Of a stretch of 64,000 nucleotides of DNA, positions 42,222-50,839 are shown one piece after another. How positions within the stretch are numbered: position 1 is the stretch's first letter; each line of letters begins with the position of its first letter. The notes beneath the pieces were generated by a model. It saw only the letters and a program-made list of their open reading frames with translations, was not told the origin of the DNA and did no database searches. The stretch is from positions 112,965 through 176,964 of the forward strand of contig NZ_QKYU01000009.1 of the NCBI RefSeq assembly GCF_003253705.1, written 5' to 3'. The translations under genes were made by a program, and so were the position numbers. Source of the stretch: Humitalea rosea (GTDB lineage: Bacteria; Pseudomonadota; Alphaproteobacteria; Acetobacterales; Acetobacteraceae).

Positions 42222-43463
42222 TTGCGCATCCTGTACCTGCACCAGCATTTCTCGCAGCCGAGCGGGGCAACGGCCACGCGTGCGCATGCCATGGCCACCG
42301 CCCTGGCGGCGGCGGGGCATAAGGTCACCATCGCCTGTGGCGCCTATGAGGGCGCGGTCACGGGACTCACCGGCCGCTATCGGCGCGGGCGGCGCAGTGG
42401 CCGGGTCGGGCCGGTCGAGGTGGTGGAATTCGCCATCCATTGCGGCAACGCCCAGGGGTTCGCGGCACGCATGCTCGCCTTCCTGCGGTTTGCCCTGGCG
42501 GCGGCGCGGCTCGCCGTCCGGCCGACGAAGGGCGCCTGGGATGTCATCATCGCGTCCTCCACCCCGCTGACGGTCGCCTTGCCCGCGCTCTGGGCGAAAC
42601 GCCGCCGTGGCACCCCCTTCGTCTTCGAGATCCGCGATCCCTGGCCGGAACTGCCCCGTGCGATCTCCGCCTGGTCGCGCGGCACGCACACCGGGGCCAG
42701 CGTTCCCGGCCCGGTGCTGGCGGCGATGGAGCCGCTGGCCAATGCCGCCTGTCGCCGCGCCGCCGCGGTGATCGCGCTGAGCGATGGCATGGCCGAGACC
42801 GCGCGGGCGCGCGGGGCAGCCCGCGTCCATGTGGTGCCGAATGGCTGCGACCTCGACCTGTTCGGGCCGCATATCATCCCCTGGCGGCCGGCCGAGGCGG
42901 CTTCATGCGAGATCCTGGCCGTCTATGCCGGGGCGCATGGCCGCGCGAACGGGCTGGAATTGCTGTTGAATGCTGCCTCGATCCTGCAAACCTGGGGGGA
43001 TCGGCGGGTCCGCATCGTGCTGGTCGGCACCGGGGGCGAGAAGGCGGGGTTGATGGCACGGGCGGTGGGGCTGCGGAACGTCACCTTCCTGGAGCCGATG
43101 CCGAAGACCCGGCTGGCCGGGCTGCTGGCGGGCAGCCAGATCGGGTTGCAATGCCTGGCGCCGGTGCCGGAATTCGCCGAATGGACCTCGCCCAACAAGC
43201 TCATGGACTACATGGCCGCCGGGCTGCCCGTGGTCGCGAACATGGAGGGGCGCGCGGCGCGGATCCTGGCTGTTGGCCCCTGCGGCATCGCAACGCCGCC
43301 CAACAACCACGCCGCCTTTGCCGCCGCCTTGCTGGCCCTGGCCGATGACCCTGCCCGCCGCCGCGCCCTGGGCGAGGCCGGGCGCCAGCAGGCGGTGCGG
43401 CAGTGGGGGCGGCTGAAGCTCGCGCAAGACTTCGTCGCCGCGGTCGAGGCCGCCGCCGCATGA
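42222..43463 (+). CDS. Glycosyltransferase family 4 (WbuB-like)
   Basis: GT-B retaining glycosyltransferase, 413 aa. The N-terminal MRILYLHQHFSQPSGATATR is characteristic of WbuB/WcaI-like GT4 enzymes that use amino-sugar donors. FVFEIRDPWPELPRAI and the donor-site region EFAEWTSPNKLMDYMAAGLP follow. The frame has no ATG near the start, so TTG 42222, two bases after the aminotransferase stop, is the likely start. Its 3' end overlaps the epimerase gene (ATGA). It presumably extends the lipid-linked repeat unit. Confidence 0.88.
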   Translation: MRILYLHQHFSQPSGATATRAHAMATALAAAGHKVTIACGAYEGAVTGLTGRYRRGRRSGRVGPVEVVEFAIHCGNAQGFAARMLAFLRFALAAARLAVRPTKGAWDVIIASSTPLTVALPALWAKRRRGTPFVFEIRDPWPELPRAISAWSRGTHTGASVPGPVLAAMEPLANAACRRAAAVIALSDGMAETARARGAARVHVVPNGCDLDLFGPHIIPWRPAEAASCEILAVYAGAHGRANGLELLLNAASILQTWGDRRVRIVLVGTGGEKAGLMARAVGLRNVTFLEPMPKTRLAGLLAGSQIGLQCLAPVPEFAEWTSPNKLMDYMAAGLPVVANMEGRAARILAVGPCGIATPPNNHAAFAAALLALADDPARRRALGEAGRQQAVRQWGRLKLAQDFVAAVEAAAA

Positions 43464-44548
43464 GTGGAGGAGTTACAAGCCTGCCGCTGCTGCATCTGGT
43501 CGTCGCCGCCCGGCCCAACCTGCCGAAGATCGCCGCCCTGTGGCACGCGCTGGCCGAGACCCCCGCCTTCTGCCGCCCGCGGCTGCTGCACACCGGGCAG
43601 CATCATGACGCCGCGATGTTCGGCCAGCATCTGGCCGACCTCGGCCTGCCGGCGCCGCATATCGCCCTCGGCGTCGCGGCCGGCGGGGGGCATGCGGCGC
43701 TGACCGGGCATACGATGATCGCCGCCGAGGCGGCCTGGCGGGCCGAACGCCCCGATCTTGTGGTCGTGGCAGGGGATGTGGACGGCACGCTGGCCGCAGC
43801 ACTCGCGGCCCGCAAGCTCGGTCTGCGCGTGGCGCACCTGGAGGCCGGGCTGCGATCCCATGACCGGCTGATGCCGGAGGAGATCAATCGCCGCGCCGTG
43901 GATGCGATCTCGGATCTGCTTTGGGCGCCCGACCTCGACACCGCGGCCCGGCTGCTGCGGGAGGGCCACCCGCCGGACGCCGTCCGCGCCGTCGGCAATG
44001 CGATGGTGGACAGCCTGTTCCGCGCCTTGCCTGCGGCGCGCCAGCGGCCGCTCCCGGCGGGGCTGCGGCCGGGGGGCTATGGCATCGTCACCCTGCACCG
44101 CCCCTCCAACGTCGATGATCCGGCCGTGCTGGAGACGTTGGTGGCGGCGCTGGGGGAGGTCGCCAAGAGCCTGCCGCTTGCCTGGCCGGTGCATCCGCGC
44201 ACTGCCGCGCGGCTCGGTGGGCGTGCCCTGCCCGAGGGGCTGCTGGCCCTTCCGCCGCAGGCCTACCTCGATTTCATCGGGCTGCTGGCCCATGCCCGGC
44301 TGGCCGCGACCGATAGCGGGGGCGTGCAGGAGGAGGCGGCTGCCCTCGGCCTGCCTTGCCTGACCTTGCGGGATTCGACCGAGCGCCCCGTCACTCTGGG
44401 CGGGAACCGTCTGGTGACGCCCTCCGAATTGCCGGCGGCCGCGGCGGCGGTGTTGGCGCGCCCGATGGTGCCGCCCCTGCCCATTCCGCTCTGGGACGGG
44501 CAGGCCGGCGCGCGGATGGTGGCGCATCTGCGGGAGGTTCTGGCCTGA
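43460..44548 (+). CDS. UDP-N-acetylglucosamine 2-epimerase (non-hydrolysing, WecB-like)
   Basis: Interconverts UDP-GlcNAc and UDP-ManNAc, 362 aa. Family motifs: the N-terminal AARPNLPKIAALWHAL, LLHTGQHHDAAMFGQ, VAHLEAGLRS, PEEINRRAVDAISD, VTLHRPSNVD, WPVHPRTAARL, TDSGGVQEEAAALGLP and LRDSTERPVT. These cover the UDP site and the catalytic Asp/Glu/His residues. ATGA overlap with the preceding GT. It would supply ManNAc-type residues or a precursor for the cluster's polymer. Confidence 0.92.
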   Translation: MSGGVTSLPLLHLVVAARPNLPKIAALWHALAETPAFCRPRLLHTGQHHDAAMFGQHLADLGLPAPHIALGVAAGGGHAALTGHTMIAAEAAWRAERPDLVVVAGDVDGTLAAALAARKLGLRVAHLEAGLRSHDRLMPEEINRRAVDAISDLLWAPDLDTAARLLREGHPPDAVRAVGNAMVDSLFRALPAARQRPLPAGLRPGGYGIVTLHRPSNVDDPAVLETLVAALGEVAKSLPLAWPVHPRTAARLGGRALPEGLLALPPQAYLDFIGLLAHARLAATDSGGVQEEAAALGLPCLTLRDSTERPVTLGGNRLVTPSELPAAAAAVLARPMVPPLPIPLWDGQAGARMVAHLREVLA

Positions 44549-44556
44549 TCCCGCTC

Positions 44557-45717
44557 GTGGTGATGCTCTCCGCCGAGCATCCGCCGGATGACGCCAGGGT
44601 GGTCCGCAAGGAAGGCGCCGCGCTGGCCGCGGCCGGCTGGCGCGTCACGCATATCGCGCCGTCGGCGGGCGCGGTGCCGGCGATGGTCGCCGGGGTGGCG
44701 CTGCGTCCCTACCCGCCGGGGCGTGGGCGCCTCGCACGGCTGCCGGGGTTGTTGCGGCGGGCGATGCGGTCGGGGGCGGCGGTGCTGCATGCCTCCGAAC
44801 CCGATGCCTGGTTCGTCGCTTTGCTGGCCGCGCGGTTTTCGGGGGCGCGGGTCGTGCTGGATGTGCATGAGCACTACCCCTCCCGCCTGGACGGGCGGGT
44901 GCCGGGCTGGGCAAGGCCATGGGCGCGGGGCGCGATCCGGCTCGCCTGCCGCATCGCCGCCTGGGGGGCGGATGCGGTGGTCGTCGCCAAGGATGGGCTG
45001 GCGGAGGATTTCGGCGACCCCGCGCGCATCGTCGCGGTGCGCAACTACGCCGCCGTGCCGGCCATCGCCCCCCGCAGCCACGGTCCCGGGCCGCTGCGGC
45101 TGCTGCATCTGGGCGCGCTCGGCGCGTCGCGTGGGGCGCTGCTGCTGCCCGAGATTCTGGCGCGATCGCCGGCCGGTGCGACGCTGACCCTGCTCGGGCG
45201 CTTCACCGATGGCAGCGAGGCCGCCTTCTTCGCCCGCGCCAGGGCCCTCGGGGTCGAGGATCGCATCACCTTGACCGGCTGGATGCCGGCCGAGGCCGCG
45301 TTGGCCGAGGCGGCGCGGCATGACATCGGCCTCGTGCTGTTCCAGCCGGGCGTCGAGAACCACCGCCTGGCGCTGCCGCATAAGCTGTTCGACTGCATGG
45401 CGGCCGGCGTGCCGGTGATCGCCCCGGGTTTCGCCACCGAGGTCGCGACGGTGGTGCGTGGTGCGCGATGCGGTCTGCTGGTGGATGTCGCGGATGCGGC
45501 GGCGGTGGCGGCGGCAATCCTCGCCCTGGACGATCCGGCGCGGCGCGCGGCGCTGGGGGCGGCCGGGCGGGCCGCGGCCGCGGGCGAATATGGCTGGGCG
45601 GGAGAGGCGCGGAAGCTGGTCGGCCTCTATCGGCGGCTAGGGGCTGGCCGCATGATCGCCTCATCGAGGGATGATGGAGCCCGCCCATGTCCCGCAAGGC
45701 CACCAACCTCGCCCTGA
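44557..45717 (+). CDS. Glycosyltransferase family 4 protein
   Basis: Second GT4-type transferase of the cluster, about 386 aa. The start is uncertain: GTG 44557 or 44560 or ATG 44563 are in frame, just after the epimerase stop. VVMLSAEHPPDDARVVRKEG is the typical N-terminus. VLDVHEHYPSRLDG and the donor region LPHKLFDCMAAGVPVIAPGF (about 280-300) show the GT-B fold. The last 30 or so residues read through into the start of the MFS gene (31-base overlap) and look like a run-on tail. The role is presumably addition of a later sugar. Confidence 0.87.
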   Translation: MVMLSAEHPPDDARVVRKEGAALAAAGWRVTHIAPSAGAVPAMVAGVALRPYPPGRGRLARLPGLLRRAMRSGAAVLHASEPDAWFVALLAARFSGARVVLDVHEHYPSRLDGRVPGWARPWARGAIRLACRIAAWGADAVVVAKDGLAEDFGDPARIVAVRNYAAVPAIAPRSHGPGPLRLLHLGALGASRGALLLPEILARSPAGATLTLLGRFTDGSEAAFFARARALGVEDRITLTGWMPAEAALAEAARHDIGLVLFQPGVENHRLALPHKLFDCMAAGVPVIAPGFATEVATVVRGARCGLLVDVADAAAVAAAILALDDPARRAALGAAGRAAAAGEYGWAGEARKLVGLYRRLGAGRMIASSRDDGARPCPARPPTSP

Positions 45718-46901
45718 TTACCGCGGCGCAGGTGTTGACGCTGTCGCTGTGGTTCTCGGGCACCGCCGCGGGGCCGGGGATGGCGCGGGAGAGTGCGCTG
45801 GTGACGGCCAACTTCCAGGCGCTGCTCACCAGCGCGGTGCAGGCCGGCTTCGTCGCCGGCACGCTGATCAGCGCGGCGCTGGCCCTGGCGGACCGCTTCG
45901 ACCCCCGCCGGGTGTTTGCCGCCGCCGCGATCGGGGGCGCGGTGGCCAATGGCGCGATCCTGCTGCAGCCGCTCGGGGCGGAGGCCGCCGTTGTGGCGCG
46001 CTTCGCGACCGGCATGGCGCTGGCGGGGGTGTATCCGGTAGGGATGAAGCTGGCGGTGGGCTGGGCCGATCGGAACGACACGGGCGTCATCGTCGGGCTA
46101 CTGGTCGGTGGCCTCACCCTCGGCTCGGCGTTTCCGCATCTGGTCAACGCCTTCGGCGGGCTCGAGTGGCGGCTGACGCTGGGCAGCGCCTCGGCGGGCG
46201 CCCTGGCCGGGGCCGCGCTGATGGCACGGGTGCGGCTTGGCCCCCGGCACGCGCCGGCGCCACCCTTCGAGCCGGCGGCGGCATTGCGGCTCTGGCGCAA
46301 TCGCGGCACCCGGCTGGCCACCCTCGGCTACCTCGGCCACATGTGGGAGCTCTACGCCATGTGGACCTGGGTCGGGCTCTACCTCTCCGCGAGCTTTGCC
46401 GTATGGCGGGGCGGTGCCGGCGGGGATGCGTCGGAGGCTGCCTTGGCGACCTTCGCCGTGATCGCTGCGGGCGCGGCGGGATGCATTGGCGCGGGCTTCC
46501 TGGCCGACCGCATCGGCCGGGTTCGCGTGACGGTGGGGGCGATGGCGGTCTCGGGCGCGTGCTGCCTTCTCGCCGGGCCGCTGTTCGGGGTGCATCCGGC
46601 TTTGACCACGGCGCTCTGCCTGGTCTGGGGCGTCGCGGTGGTGGCTGATTCCGCGCAGTTCTCAGCCAGCATCACCGAACTTGCGGAGCCTGGGCTGACC
46701 GGCACGATGCTCACGGTGCAGACCAGCCTCGGCTTCGCGCTCACCCTCATCACCATTCATCTGATGCCGCCGCTGGTCGCATGGGCGGGGTGGAGTGGCG
46801 CCTTCGCTATGCTCGCGGTGGGGCCTGCGCTCGGCTGCGTCGCGATGCTTCGGCTGGGCCGCAGCCGCGATGCGGCACGGCTGGCGGGTGGGCGCGGCTA
46901 A
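45687..46901 (+). CDS. MFS family transporter
   Basis: Twelve-helix major facilitator, 404 aa. The loop 2-3 motif is degenerate (LADRFDPRRVFAAAA), but the repeat in loop 8-9 (GFLADRIGRVRVTVGAMA) is classical. It overlaps the end of the GT4 gene by 31 bases, so it may be co-expressed with the polysaccharide genes. It is not a Wzx-type flippase (MATE-like fold), so it does not fill the missing flippase slot in an obvious way. The 3' end overlaps that of the convergent amidohydrolase by 4 bases. The substrate is unknown. Confidence 0.9.
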   Translation: MSRKATNLALITAAQVLTLSLWFSGTAAGPGMARESALVTANFQALLTSAVQAGFVAGTLISAALALADRFDPRRVFAAAAIGGAVANGAILLQPLGAEAAVVARFATGMALAGVYPVGMKLAVGWADRNDTGVIVGLLVGGLTLGSAFPHLVNAFGGLEWRLTLGSASAGALAGAALMARVRLGPRHAPAPPFEPAAALRLWRNRGTRLATLGYLGHMWELYAMWTWVGLYLSASFAVWRGGAGGDASEAALATFAVIAAGAAGCIGAGFLADRIGRVRVTVGAMAVSGACCLLAGPLFGVHPALTTALCLVWGVAVVADSAQFSASITELAEPGLTGTMLTVQTSLGFALTLITIHLMPPLVAWAGWSGAFAMLAVGPALGCVAMLRLGRSRDAARLAGGRG

Positions 46902-47809
46902 CGCGTCAGCCGGTAGATCCGGACGGCATTGTCGTGGAACATCGCGCGTTGCTGTTCGAGCGGCAGCCCGGCGGCCACCTGCCGGAAGCCGGAAAAAATC
47001 GTCTCGAAGCTGCCGCAGAGGCCATCGACCGGGAAGTTCGAAGCAAAAAGGCAGCGCTGCCAGCCGAAGATCTCGATGCAGTCCTCGATGACCGGGCGCT
47101 GGTCCTCCACCGTCCAAGGCCGGCCAGGCAGGCCGATGCCGGAGATCTTCACGCTGGCCTGTGGTGCCTCGGCCAGCCGCCGCATCGCCGCGCGCCAGCC
47201 GGCGAGCCCGGCAGGGCTGCGATCCGCCGGCAGCCCGGCATGGTTCAGCACCAGCGGGGTCGCGGGGTTGGCGGCGATCAGATCCACCGCCTCGTCCAAA
47301 TGCCACCATGGTGTCTGCAATTCGAAGTGCAGCCCGTGCTCGGCAAGCCGCGCATAGCCCGCGCGCCAGCGCGGATCGCCCATCGAGCCCGGCGCGCCGC
47401 GCTGCACGAGGTGTGGCGCGGCGGCGCTGCGCGGCTTGTGGCGAATGCCGCGCACCAGCGGGATGCGTTCCAGTGCCGCGAGCACGCTGCCGCCATCATC
47501 CCGGTCCACCCAGGCCTGGGCGACATGGGCGGCGGGGCGGCTGGTGGCCTCGGCCAGCGCCTGCATCCAGTGGCTTTCGCCCAAGGGGTCGGCGGGGTCC
47601 CATTCGCCCTCCATCGTCACGGTGGCGACGATGTTGTGCGGCCCGACCAGCGCATCGTAATCGGCGGGCAGGAAGTTGCGGCCCCGAAGCGCGCTATAGT
47701 CGCCATAGCGGAACGGGATCATCGGCAGGTCGCGCAGCCAGGGATGCGGGTTGTGCGCGAGGTCCCAGAAATGATGATGCGCGTCGATGATCGGAAAGTC
47801 GTCAGGCAT
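46898..47809 (-). CDS. Amidohydrolase-2 family protein (COG3618, sugar-lactonase type)
   Basis: TIM-barrel hydrolase, 303 aa. The N-terminal IIDAHHHFWDLAHNPHPWL carries the HxH metal motif; FRYGDYSALRGRNFLPADYD, LVLNHAGLPADRS and LFASNFPVDGLCGSFE follow. This pattern is that of the COG3618 group, which includes L-fuconolactonase, L-rhamnonolactonase and pyrone-dicarboxylate lactonase. It is the last gene of a minus-strand operon with tctA, tctB, tctC and a pdxA-like gene, overlapping tctA by 8 bases. I infer hydrolysis of an aldonolactone or similar compound brought in by the transporter. Confidence 0.87.
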   Translation of the reverse strand: MPDDFPIIDAHHHFWDLAHNPHPWLRDLPMIPFRYGDYSALRGRNFLPADYDALVGPHNIVATVTMEGEWDPADPLGESHWMQALAEATSRPAAHVAQAWVDRDDGGSVLAALERIPLVRGIRHKPRSAAAPHLVQRGAPGSMGDPRWRAGYARLAEHGLHFELQTPWWHLDEAVDLIAANPATPLVLNHAGLPADRSPAGLAGWRAAMRRLAEAPQASVKISGIGLPGRPWTVEDQRPVIEDCIEIFGWQRCLFASNFPVDGLCGSFETIFSGFRQVAAGLPLEQQRAMFHDNAVRIYRLTR

Positions 47810-49286
47810 GGGCCGGTCTCCGCCGTACTGCCTGCCAGGCGGTGAACAGCCACAACCCGATGACCACCGCGGCCAGAATGCCGGCGATGGGGCGGGCGAC
47901 CAGCGTCAGGGGATCGCCCTCGCCCTTCATCATGGTCTGCACGAAGTTGAACTCGACCATCTTGCCAAGCACCAGGCCGAGGACGGCGGGTGCGACCGGG
48001 ATGTCGTTCTCCTCCATGAACCAGCCGAGCGCGCCCATCGCCAGCATCAGCCCGACATCGAACAGCGCATTGTTGATCGCGTAGCTGCCGATGATGCAGG
48101 CCACCAGGATAAAGGCGGCGATGGTGCCGCGCGGCACCGAGAGGATGTGGCGCGAGGCCCGGATCACCATCCAGCCGAGCGGCACCATCAACAGGTTCGC
48201 CAGGATGAAGACGATGAAGACAGCGTAGATCAGGTCCGGTGTCTTGATGAAGATCGACGGCCCCGGCTCCATCCCTTTCAGCACAAGAACGCCGATCACG
48301 ATGGCGGTGATGGAATCACCGGGGATGCCGAAGACGATGGTGGGCACCCAGGCCCCGCCAAGGGCGGCGTTGTTGGAGGCTGAGGCCTCGGCCAGCCCTT
48401 CGACATGGCCGGTGCCGAATTTTTCAGGCTGCTTCGAGAGCTTCCGGCTGAGCGCGTAGGAGACCCAGGCCGCGATATCCGCGCCCGCGCCAGGCAATGC
48501 GCCGATCAGGGTGCCGACGATGTTGCCGCGCAGGATCTGCCGCTTGTACCTCCAGACGTCGCGCCCGAGGCCACGGAACATGCCGTCGTATTTCGGCACT
48601 TTTGGTCGCGTCTCGGCATGGGAGGTCACCAGCCGCACCAATTCGGGGATCGCGAAGAATCCGATCAGAGCAGGCACGAAATCAACGCCCCCCATCAGCT
48701 CCGTCGAGCCGAAGGCGAAGCGGGTAATGCCGGTCGCGATGTCGATGCCCACGGCAGAAAGGAACAAGCCAAGCAGCAGCGCCAGCAGCCCCCGCAGCGG
48801 CGAGCCGACGGCAAGGAAGGCGGCGCAGGTCAACCCCAACAGGCTGAGCCAGAAATACTCGGGCGAGGAGAACTTCGTCGCGAACAGCGCCAGAGTCGGC
48901 GCCGCGACGATCAGCACGATGGTACCGAACACGCCGCCGATGGAGGAGGCCGCCATGCACATGCCGAGCGCGCGCCAGGGCTCGCCCTTCAAGGTCATCT
49001 TGTAGGCCTCGTCGCAATAGGCGGCCGAGCCGGGCGTGCCGGGGATGCGGACCAGGGCGCTCGGAATATCGCCGGCAAAGATCGCCATGGCGCTGAGCGA
49101 GACAATAGCCGCGATCGCCGGCACGGGATCCATGAAGAAGGTGAAGGGCACCAACAGCGCCGTGCCCATCACCGCCGTCAGCCCCGGCATGGCGCCGATG
49201 ATGATGCCGAGGCAGCTCGCGAGCGCGATGACCAGCAGCGTGCCGGGCGAGAAGACATGCTCGAAGGCAAGCAATACGGCGTCCAT
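47802..49286 (-). CDS. tctA: Tripartite tricarboxylate transporter large permease TctA
   Basis: Twelve-helix secondary transporter subunit, 494 aa. Diagnostic motifs: GTLLVIALASCLGIIIGAMP, IFAGDIPSALVRIPGTPGSA, IGALPGAGADIAAWVSYALS and IVFGIPGDSITAIVIG. These PGTPGSA and PGDS segments are repeated structural signatures of the TctA fold. It shares one base with tctB. Together with TctB and the TctC receptor it would import a carboxylate, here probably a sugar acid given the neighbouring enzymes. Confidence 0.96.
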   Translation of the reverse strand: MDAVLLAFEHVFSPGTLLVIALASCLGIIIGAMPGLTAVMGTALLVPFTFFMDPVPAIAAIVSLSAMAIFAGDIPSALVRIPGTPGSAAYCDEAYKMTLKGEPWRALGMCMAASSIGGVFGTIVLIVAAPTLALFATKFSSPEYFWLSLLGLTCAAFLAVGSPLRGLLALLLGLFLSAVGIDIATGITRFAFGSTELMGGVDFVPALIGFFAIPELVRLVTSHAETRPKVPKYDGMFRGLGRDVWRYKRQILRGNIVGTLIGALPGAGADIAAWVSYALSRKLSKQPEKFGTGHVEGLAEASASNNAALGGAWVPTIVFGIPGDSITAIVIGVLVLKGMEPGPSIFIKTPDLIYAVFIVFILANLLMVPLGWMVIRASRHILSVPRGTIAAFILVACIIGSYAINNALFDVGLMLAMGALGWFMEENDIPVAPAVLGLVLGKMVEFNFVQTMMKGEGDPLTLVARPIAGILAAVVIGLWLFTAWQAVRRRPAHA

Positions 49287-49753
49287 TACAGCAGCCCCTC
49301 AAACAGCCCAGGAGGCAGCGGCACGCGCAGCAGCTTGCCGAACAGCAGTTGGAAGCCGATCGCGCCGAGCACCGCGATCAACGCCGCACGCGGCGCCGGG
49401 ATGCTCAGCCGCCACTGAATGACAAACAACAGCACCACGGCGAAGGGGAGGAAGCCGATGGTTTCCCCGAACGCCCCGAAGATCGCGATGGCACCAGCGA
49501 GGATGGCGGCATTGGCCACCGCCCAGCCGTCAGTGAACCACCCCGGCAGGCGCAGCGCGGGCACGCCGCGCTGGCGCAAGCCGGTGAGCATCAGCCCCGC
49601 ACCGGCCGCAATGGTCAGCACACCGATCAGCGCCGGGTAGAAGCCCGCGCCGAATTCCTGCCCTCGTACCCCGGGCAGGCGCAGCGATGCGACCAGGAGC
49701 GCGGTGCCGAGCGTGGCACTCAGCCCGCCCAGCGCCAGGTCGTTCAGGCGCAT
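49286..49753 (-). CDS. tctB: Tripartite tricarboxylate transporter small permease TctB
   Basis: Small four-helix subunit, 155 aa. GAGFYPALIGVLTIAAGAGLM in shortened form (GFYPALIGV, AAGAGLML) is typical of TctB, followed by helices in WAVANAAILAGAIAIFGAF and IGFLPFAVVLLFVIQW. It lies between tctC (3 bases upstream) and tctA (1-base overlap). TctB sequences are poorly conserved, so the call rests on size, topology and gene order. Confidence 0.93.
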   Translation of the reverse strand: MRLNDLALGGLSATLGTALLVASLRLPGVRGQEFGAGFYPALIGVLTIAAGAGLMLTGLRQRGVPALRLPGWFTDGWAVANAAILAGAIAIFGAFGETIGFLPFAVVLLFVIQWRLSIPAPRAALIAVLGAIGFQLLFGKLLRVPLPPGLFEGLL

Positions 49754-49756
49754 GGG

Positions 49757-50707
49757 TCAGCCACGTGCCAGACCGAGGTCACGCAGCAACTCGCCCGAAC
49801 GGACGGCTGCCTGCGTGGCATAGGTGCCGAAGGCCTCGGGCCCGTCCCACACCGGCACGATGCTGCGTGCCACCATCTGCGACCGGACCTCCGGCAGGGC
49901 ATGGGCGCGGGCGCCGAGTTCCACGAGCTTGTCGTGAATGGGCTTCGGCAAGCCACGGGGCGCCACCAGCGAGAACCAGTTCTCATAGACCCAGTCGATG
50001 CCGGAGTCCTTCAGCGTCGGCACGTTCGGGAAGGCGGACATGCGTTCGTTCGCCATCACGGCGAGGACGCGGACCTGCCCGGCCTCGACCAGGGCCTTGG
50101 CCTCGATCGGCGATCCGGTGAAGACGGTGATGCCGCTCGCGACGAGATCCTGCAGCGCCGGCGCGCCGCCCTGGCTTGGGATCCAGCGGATGCGGTCGGC
50201 CTCCATGCCGAGCGACTTGGTCATGCCCGCCGCGGCAAGGTGCCAGGAGCCCCCGGTCGAGACGCCTGAACCGGTGAACTGGCCCTTCCGCCCCTCCCGC
50301 AGCGCCGCGACGAAGGCCTTGATGTCGGCCCATGGCGCATCCGCCTTGACGGTGACGCCGGCCGGGATGCTGGCGATGTGAGAGATCAGGTCGAAGCTGC
50401 CAGGCCCGATGTCGGACTGGCCGAGCGCCTTGAAGTTCACGAATTCCGAGGTGCCGGCGCCGATGGTGTAGCCATCGGGCGTGGCATTCGCGATCGCCGC
50501 ATGGCCGACCACGCCATTGCCGCCGGTGCGGTTCACCACATTGATCGGCTGGCCGAGCGTCTGCTCCAGCCCCTGCGCGAAGATACGCGCGACGGTGTCG
50601 GTGCCGCCGCCGGCGGCCCAGGGCACCACCAGCGTCACCGGCCGGGTCGGCCAGGCGGTCGCCTGGGCGGTCGTCTGGGCGCGAGCCGTGGCGGGGAGGG
50701 CGGCCAT
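49757..50707 (-). CDS. tctC: Tripartite tricarboxylate transporter receptor TctC, signal peptide broken by a frameshift
   Basis: Bug-family periplasmic receptor. The intact frame from ATG 50707 begins MAALPATARAQTTAQ, only the end of a signal peptide, then continues with WPTRPVTLVVPWAAGGGTD, NRTGGNGVVGHAAI and SAFPNVPTLKDSG. Upstream, ATG 50742 has a good ribosome site (ggagg, 8 bases away) and reads MISRR, but in another frame. One extra base near 50728 would give MISRRLLAALAGMAALP and a complete RR signal peptide. So a single base seems to be missing, either a true inactivating deletion or a sequence error. Without it the receptor would stay in the cytoplasm. Confidence 0.88.
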   Translation of the reverse strand: MAALPATARAQTTAQATAWPTRPVTLVVPWAAGGGTDTVARIFAQGLEQTLGQPINVVNRTGGNGVVGHAAIANATPDGYTIGAGTSEFVNFKALGQSDIGPGSFDLISHIASIPAGVTVKADAPWADIKAFVAALREGRKGQFTGSGVSTGGSWHLAAAGMTKSLGMEADRIRWIPSQGGAPALQDLVASGITVFTGSPIEAKALVEAGQVRVLAVMANERMSAFPNVPTLKDSGIDWVYENWFSLVAPRGLPKPIHDKLVELGARAHALPEVRSQMVARSIVPVWDGPEAFGTYATQAAVRSGELLRDLGLARG

Positions 50708-50805
50708 GCCGGCCAGCGCGGCCAGGAGCGACGAGAGATCATGTGGGGGTCCTCCGATTTGGTTTCTTGTTGGTGCGGGGGCCGGGCTTGGCGTCCGGTG
50801 TCGTC

Positions 50806-50823
50806 GCCCGCTCTATGGCGGGC
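50806..50823 (-). other. Intercistronic hairpin between the pdxA-like gene and tctC
   Basis: GCCCGC and GCGGGC with a six-base loop form a stable 6-bp stem in the roughly 97-base gap between the pdxA-like stop and the tctC ribosome site. It has no T-run on either strand, so it is probably not a terminator. It may mark an mRNA processing or stability site that sets unequal expression of the enzyme and the receptor. Confidence 0.4.
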
Positions 50824-50839
50824 TGCCGACGGGGTGGTG

